Shown: positions 6,804 through 9,623 of the stretch, in pieces
How the letters are laid out: each line of letters opens with the position of its first letter
Position numbering within the stretch: the first letter of the stretch is position 1
The notes under the pieces: generated by a model
Databases searched by the model: none
Seen by the model: only the letters and a program-made list of their open reading frames with translations
Told to the model about the DNA's origin: nothing
Position numbers and translations under genes: made by a program
Assembly: GCA_019247335.1 (NCBI GenBank)
Contig: JAFAPB010000067.1
Span: 1 to 9,623, forward strand
DNA length: 9,623 nt
Direction: 5' to 3'
From: Candidatus Kaiserbacteria bacterium
GTDB lineage: Bacteria; Patescibacteriota; Minisyncoccia; Phycocordibacterales; UBA2100

Positions 6804-6809
6804 TATAAT
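6804..6809 (+). promoter_or_regulatory. Consensus -10 box (TATAAT) of the AT-rich orphan gene
   Basis: TATAAT ends 10 nt before the ATG at 6820, which leaves a leader of only about 3-4 nt, so the mRNA is nearly leaderless. The -35 region at 17 bp (TGAGCA, 6781-6786) is weak. The preceding bases make GCTATAAT, close to the GCTATACT of the promoters at 6198 and 8487. Confidence 0.65.
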
Positions 6810-6819
6810 ATTGTTTTAC

Positions 6820-7512
6820 ATGGAGCATCACATTGAAGTTGAATTTATTCATCGGAGGGGCAACCCTTTAGATTACTTAATTGAAGCCGACTTAGTTCAA
6901 ACCAAACCTTTTTTAATTGGCTTTGTTTTCCGAAATCGAGGCAATACTTCTTTAATAGGTGCCCGAATAACTAATATAGTGTGGCGCTCTGCATCCGGAC
7001 AACAGATCTTTTCAACAATAAATAAAGAATTCCATTTAGAAGAGCTTAATCTTGGCGAACAGAAAAAAATTTGGATTGAGAAGGTAGGGACATATGTTCA
7101 CGGCCTATGCTATATCAGCATGAATGTTTTGTCAGACGACGCACAAGACACCATAAAGACCTACCAAATAAATCCTTTTACTCGCAAGATCGATGATTGC
7201 GAAATAAATAACTGGCACGATTTTTTCTTCATACGAAGTAAAAATGAATACGAGCAAAGCTTTGCTAATCTATCGATGATATTTTTTGCGGGGATGTCTG
7301 TTGTTTTTGCAGTACTCACTTATCGCCTAAGTGTCGTTCAGACTATCTATACGGAAGAAGCCTCGCGTTCCGACAGAATCCAACAGGAGCAAGCTGTTCA
7401 ATCAGCGGTAAAGGCATGTAAACACGATCCGACTATGCAAGACTCTGGTCTATATGATTCGCGCAATGGATCTCCAGTTAGTTGCAAGGCTGTATTAGAG
7501 CAGTATAAGTAG
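6820..7512 (+). CDS. Unrecognised membrane-anchored protein with Ig/CARDB-like N-domain, AT-rich gene (230 aa)
   Basis: I do not recognise this family. Residues about 20-118 look like a beta-sandwich: the segment FLIGFVFRNRGNTSLIGARI followed by LEELNLGEQKKIWIEK and GTYVHGLCYISMNVL matches the N-x-G and L-x-x-G-E pattern of CARDB-type domains (weak resemblance). There is no signal peptide. A single membrane helix lies at about 149-171 (LSMIFFAGMSVVFAVLTYRL). It is followed by a charged, possibly coiled segment (about 178-198, EEASRSDRIQQEQAVQSAVK) and a tail with C200 and C221. The ATG at 6820 is preferred over the in-frame TTG at 6811, which is only 1 nt past the -10 box. Sample lines give roughly 32-38% GC against 52-67% elsewhere, with many TTT, AAA, ATA and TTA codons, suggesting recent acquisition from an AT-rich source. 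Whether the N-domain is inside or outside the cell is unresolved. Confidence 0.8.
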   Translation: MEHHIEVEFIHRRGNPLDYLIEADLVQTKPFLIGFVFRNRGNTSLIGARITNIVWRSASGQQIFSTINKEFHLEELNLGEQKKIWIEKVGTYVHGLCYISMNVLSDDAQDTIKTYQINPFTRKIDDCEINNWHDFFFIRSKNEYEQSFANLSMIFFAGMSVVFAVLTYRLSVVQTIYTEEASRSDRIQQEQAVQSAVKACKHDPTMQDSGLYDSRNGSPVSCKAVLEQYK

Positions 7513-7535
7513 CAACAAAATAATAAGAAATTTAT

Positions 7536-7970
7536 ATGCAAACATTCAAAAAAGTAGGGGCGGTGGTGGCGGGGTTTGTGGTGGCGACGGTCATCATGCT
7601 GATTTTTGAGTGGATCAATCACTGGCTTTTTCCCAAACCCGCGAGTCTCGATGTGATGAACGCGGCTGCCGTGCAGGCGTTCACCGCTTCCTTGCCGTGG
7701 ACCGCATACATCCTGGTCTTCCTCGGCTGGGCGGTCGGCGCATTCGAAGGTGCATGCACCACAAGCTGGCTCGCGAGGGAGAAAGTATTTCGCTCTTCCG
7801 CCGTACTCGCGGCAATCCTCATGCTCGCCGGGATTTTCGATATGTGGATGCTCGGCTTCCCGCCGGTTTTCACACTGATCGGCCTCGTCTTTCTCGCGGT
7901 CTTCCCATACCTCGGCCACCGCACGCTGCTTTGGTACGAAGCCAAAAAGCGGGCACAAATGGCGGCATGA
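7536..7970 (+). CDS. Four-helix membrane protein of unknown function (144 aa)
   Basis: Hydrophobic segments lie at about residues 7-28 (VGAVVAGFVVATVIMLIFEW), 53-74 (LPWTAYILVFLGWAVGAFEG), 88-106 (SAVLAAILMLAGIFDMWML) and 108-129 (FPPVFTLIGLVFLAVFPYLG). The second ends in the small-residue motif GWAVGAFEGA. The pattern (FKKVGAVVAGFVVA at the N-terminus, helix-breaking prolines, basic C-terminus AKKRAQ) resembles a widespread group of uncharacterised small membrane proteins; no function is known to me. Both ends are probably cytoplasmic. The leader is AT-rich with no clear ribosome site, and the base composition switches back to GC-rich at about the start codon. The stop TGA overlaps the next start in ATGATGA, so the two are co-translated. 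Confidence 0.82.
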   Translation: MQTFKKVGAVVAGFVVATVIMLIFEWINHWLFPKPASLDVMNAAAVQAFTASLPWTAYILVFLGWAVGAFEGACTTSWLAREKVFRSSAVLAAILMLAGIFDMWMLGFPPVFTLIGLVFLAVFPYLGHRTLLWYEAKKRAQMAA

Positions 7971-8476
7971 TGGGAGTGAAAGAAGTTGCTGATCTGTATC
8001 GGCTTCTTGAAAACGCTGAAGTCAAAATTTGGATTGACGGCGGATGGGCGACTGATGCGCTGCTCGGTAAAGAGACGAGAGAACACAGCGATTTGGACAT
8101 TGCGGTCGAGCAGAAAGATGCGGCGAAGCTGCGGACTCTCTTGGAAGAGCGCGGTTACAAAGAAGTTTCCCGCGATGATACAAGTGAATGGAATTTCGTT
8201 CTGCACGATGGCGAGGGGCAAGTCGACGTGCACGTTTTCATTGCGGATGAAAAAGGCGAGGTTGTTGGCGGTATTCCGTACCCGACCGAATCTCTCAAAG
8301 GACAGGGGACGATTACCGGTCATACGGTCCACTGCATTTCAGCGGAGCACATGGTCAAGTTTATGGCTGAATGGGTGCATAAACACCCCGAGAAATATAT
8401 GCCTGATATCGCCGCACTCTGCGAGAAATTCGCGATTCCGTATCCGGAAGAGTACGAGAAGCTGCAGCGCCGCTAA
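7967..8476 (+). CDS. Lnu/AadB-like nucleotidyltransferase (169 aa)
   Basis: The fold is that of the small DNA polymerase beta-type nucleotidyltransferases. After KIWIDGGWATDALLGK (GGW near residues 25-27) comes TREHSDLDIAVE with the paired catalytic aspartates (DLD, about 42-44), and then QVDVHVF with the third acidic residue (about residue 86). This order matches lincosamide nucleotidyltransferase LnuA (DGGWGVD, REHRDIDI, LDIHP) and aminoglycoside transferase AadB, whose products adenylylate antibiotic hydroxyls. Length is also similar. Substrate specificity cannot be read from sequence, and many relatives are not resistance enzymes. The ATG at 7967 overlaps the upstream stop by 4 bp; a second ATG directly follows. 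The open frame reaches back to 7610 only as a shadow of the membrane-protein gene. The conserved C-terminal half includes ISAEHMVKFMAEWV and HPEKYMPDIAALC. Confidence 0.88.
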   Translation: MMGVKEVADLYRLLENAEVKIWIDGGWATDALLGKETREHSDLDIAVEQKDAAKLRTLLEERGYKEVSRDDTSEWNFVLHDGEGQVDVHVFIADEKGEVVGGIPYPTESLKGQGTITGHTVHCISAEHMVKFMAEWVHKHPEKYMPDIAALCEKFAIPYPEEYEKLQRR

Positions 8477-8483
8477 GCGCGTT

Positions 8484-8492
8484 TGCTATACT
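8484..8492 (+). promoter_or_regulatory. Extended -10 promoter (TGCTATACT) of the YCII-like gene
   Basis: TGC plus TATACT (8487-8492) begins 8 nt after the upstream stop and gives a leader of about 23 nt without a Shine-Dalgarno site. The nine bases are identical to the leftward promoter at 6198-6206. No -35 is recognisable. Confidence 0.55.
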
Positions 8493-8521
8493 GCACGCTC
8501 TACTAGTTCATTTATTTTGAT

Positions 8522-8869
8522 ATGGCGAAATTTGTTGCGATTTATCGGGTGCCGCTTGAGACGATGGCGGACTGGAAGAAGAACACCTCCCAGGAGGAGA
8601 TGATGAAGCAGGGCAAAGAGCTCGGGGACAAGATGATGGCGTGGACCGCTAAAAACAAGTCAGCGTTCGTCGGCGAGGGCTTGCCGCTCGGCAAAAACAC
8701 GCGCATCACTAAGGACGGCGCGAAGGACGAGACCAACGACCTCAATTACTTGAGCATTATCGAAGCCGAAAATAAGGATGCGGTCATCGCGATGTTCAAG
8801 GACAACCCGCACTTCGACATCCCGACCTCGTTCATCGACATCATGGAAGTCCCGCACATGGGGATGTGA
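8522..8869 (+). CDS. YCII-related (DGPF-type) small protein (115 aa)
   Basis: The chain has the ferredoxin-like layout of the YCII/DGPF family (family assignment from memory): strand AKFVAIYRV at the start, a central helix ending in MMAWTAKNKSAFVGEGLPLGKNTRITKDG, and then LNYLSIIEAENKDAVIAMF followed by KDNPHF and a final strand TSFIDIMEVPHM. The middle elements mirror 'AW...G.PL......DG' and 'Y.IIEA...DEA..... NPH' of that family, and the length is typical. Members include enzymes such as muconolactone-type dehalogenases and uncharacterised proteins, so no reaction is assigned. Helix-forming MMKQGKELGDKMM (27-39) is Met/Lys-rich. The gene has its own extended -10 promoter 45 nt after the nucleotidyltransferase gene and no obvious terminator. 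Confidence 0.82.
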   Translation: MAKFVAIYRVPLETMADWKKNTSQEEMMKQGKELGDKMMAWTAKNKSAFVGEGLPLGKNTRITKDGAKDETNDLNYLSIIEAENKDAVIAMFKDNPHFDIPTSFIDIMEVPHMGM

Positions 8870-8931
8870 TTACGGTGCCGTTCCGTCATGAATCATCCGA
8901 CATTCATCCGCGTTCGTTTAGCGTGAGTTAC

Positions 8932-8946
8932 GCGGCCCTGAGCCGC
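8932..8946. other. Short inverted repeat between the YCII-like gene and the last gene
   Basis: GCGGC (8932-8936) and GCCGC (8942-8946) form a 5-bp stem with a CCTGA loop, followed by ATAATTAAT. The intergenic gap of 102 nt is AT-rich near its end (8946-8971). CATAAT at 8946-8951 is a candidate -10 for the last gene, but no -35 fits. Confidence 0.3.
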
Positions 8947-8971
8947 ATAATTAATGGATAAATTATCACTT

Positions 8972-9623
8972 ATGTACAAAAAATTAATCGCAGTAGCGGC
9001 AGCCGCGAGCACGATCGGCCTCGCGTCGGTCGCGTTCGCGCTCTCGTCCACTGATTATTCTCTATTCGACAGCGCACATTACATCTCGCCGGGCAATGCC
9101 TCGGCTCGCGCAGTGCAGCTCGTCTCGGATAATACGCAGGCGGATGGCGGCATCGACTTCGGGCTCGGCAGTGCCGCCCTCACGGTCGCTGATCTCACCA
9201 ACTTGAGCACGGACTACAAGTTTGAGGCAGGCTCGTGCGGCGGCGGATCTCCGCGCTTCCAGGTCAACGTGCAGACGCCAAATGGCGTCAAGAATATCTT
9301 CGCGTATCTTGGCGCGGCGCCGAATTACACGAATTGCCCGCAGAACGTGTGGACCAATTCTGGCAACCTCGTGACCCCGGCTTCGCTCGTTGATGCCTCG
9401 CAGCTCGGCGGCACCTTCTATGAACCGTGGTCTGCGGTCGTCGCATCCTACGGCTCGTACCCGATCACGGGTATCCAGCTCGTCGCTGATGCCGGCTGGG
9501 CATTCCCCTCGGGACAGATCGCCGACATCGACAACACGTCGATCAATTCGACGACGTACACGTACGAGATCCCGACGGCGACCTCAAAGGATCAGTGCAA
9601 GAACGGCGGCTGGCAGAACTTCA
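8972..9623 (+). CDS. Secreted protein with CKNGGW motif, 3' end outside window (217+ aa)
   Basis: The ATG begins MYKKLIAVAAAASTIGLASV, a textbook signal peptide with a likely cut after AFA at residue 23. The frame then runs open to the window edge. The mature part is rich in Ser, Ala, Thr and aromatic residues, with strands such as VQLVSDN, GGIDFGL, RFQVNVQTPNG and GIQLVADAGWAF, typical of a beta-rich extracellular domain. C89 and C122 may form a disulfide. The last visible stretch is SKDQCKNGGWQNF. The 'KDQCKNGGWxxF' motif occurs in many short C-terminal modules of secreted bacterial proteins, often followed by 'xNQGxCV', so the protein probably ends soon after the edge. No Shine-Dalgarno precedes the ATG (GATAAATTATCACTT). 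Its function is unknown; it is one more exported protein in a surface-rich neighbourhood. Confidence 0.85.
   Translation, partial: MYKKLIAVAAAASTIGLASVAFALSSTDYSLFDSAHYISPGNASARAVQLVSDNTQADGGIDFGLGSAALTVADLTNLSTDYKFEAGSCGGGSPRFQVNVQTPNGVKNIFAYLGAAPNYTNCPQNVWTNSGNLVTPASLVDASQLGGTFYEPWSAVVASYGSYPITGIQLVADAGWAFPSGQIADIDNTSINSTTYTYEIPTATSKDQCKNGGWQNF

Noticed and set aside
6811..6819. TTG start for the AT-rich gene
   Set aside because: It is 1 nt after the -10 box and would lie upstream of the predicted transcript start; the ATG at 6820 is in the same frame.
7610..7966. Upstream extension of the nucleotidyltransferase to 7610
   Set aside because: It overlaps the membrane-protein gene in another frame and reads as Arg-rich nonsense; the family N-terminus fits the ATG at 7967.
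8932..8954. Terminator after the YCII-like gene
   Set aside because: The 5-bp stem is weak and followed by ATAATTAAT, not a T-run.

Overview
The window looks like a piece of a candidate phyla radiation (Patescibacteria, probably Parcubacteria-type) genome. The clues are secreted proteins with GYAWSENIGWI repeats, a fibre-like protein with YVDPNGN and VGT..P..KL.V.G motifs, Cys-rich/Ig-like surface modules and a CKNGGW motif, all familiar from that group, next to an ordinary bacterial EF-Tu. This assignment is inference from recalled family features; no database search was possible. TGA is used as a normal stop (for example at 5343, 7968 and 8867), so the code is standard table 11 and not the Gracilibacteria-type recoding. 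Hand counts on sample lines give about 52-67% GC in most of the window, with one clearly AT-rich gene (about 32-38% on sample lines).

Layout. (1) 1-180 is the tail of an unidentified gene. (2) 242-3882 is a tight three-gene operon (gaps of 3 and 2 nt) for exported or membrane proteins: a 617-aa fibre-like surface protein, a 193-aa single-pass membrane protein with a beta-rich domain, and a 399-aa protein with GYAW repeats, two Ig-like domains and a Cys-rich linker. Its TATAAT box lies exactly 6 nt before the GTG start, implying a leaderless mRNA, and a 21-bp palindrome occupies the -35 zone. (3) tuf (4073-5275) is monocistronic. It has a good promoter (TTGACG-17-TAGTAT), a leader of about 145 nt with a hairpin at the predicted +1, and a strong terminator. 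(4) 5343-6716 holds two small receiver-like proteins flanking, on opposite strands, a four-helix membrane protein. At least the first of them is a pseudo-receiver lacking the phosphoacceptor Asp. (5) 6820-8869 is accessory: an AT-rich orphan gene with one membrane helix, a four-helix membrane protein overlapping by 4 bp a Lnu/AadB-like nucleotidyltransferase, and a YCII-like protein. (6) 8972 to the end is the 5' part of another secreted protein.

Together, the first and last regions suggest a heavy investment in the cell surface, plausibly for attachment to host cells in an epibiotic lifestyle (inference). The most promising undescribed unit is the leaderless three-gene surface operon. The pseudo-receiver/membrane-protein cluster and the AT-rich orphan gene come next. 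A further theme is mixed translation initiation: strong Shine-Dalgarno sites appear only before the two receiver-like genes, two or three genes look leaderless or nearly so, and tuf has an AT-rich leader without a Shine-Dalgarno.
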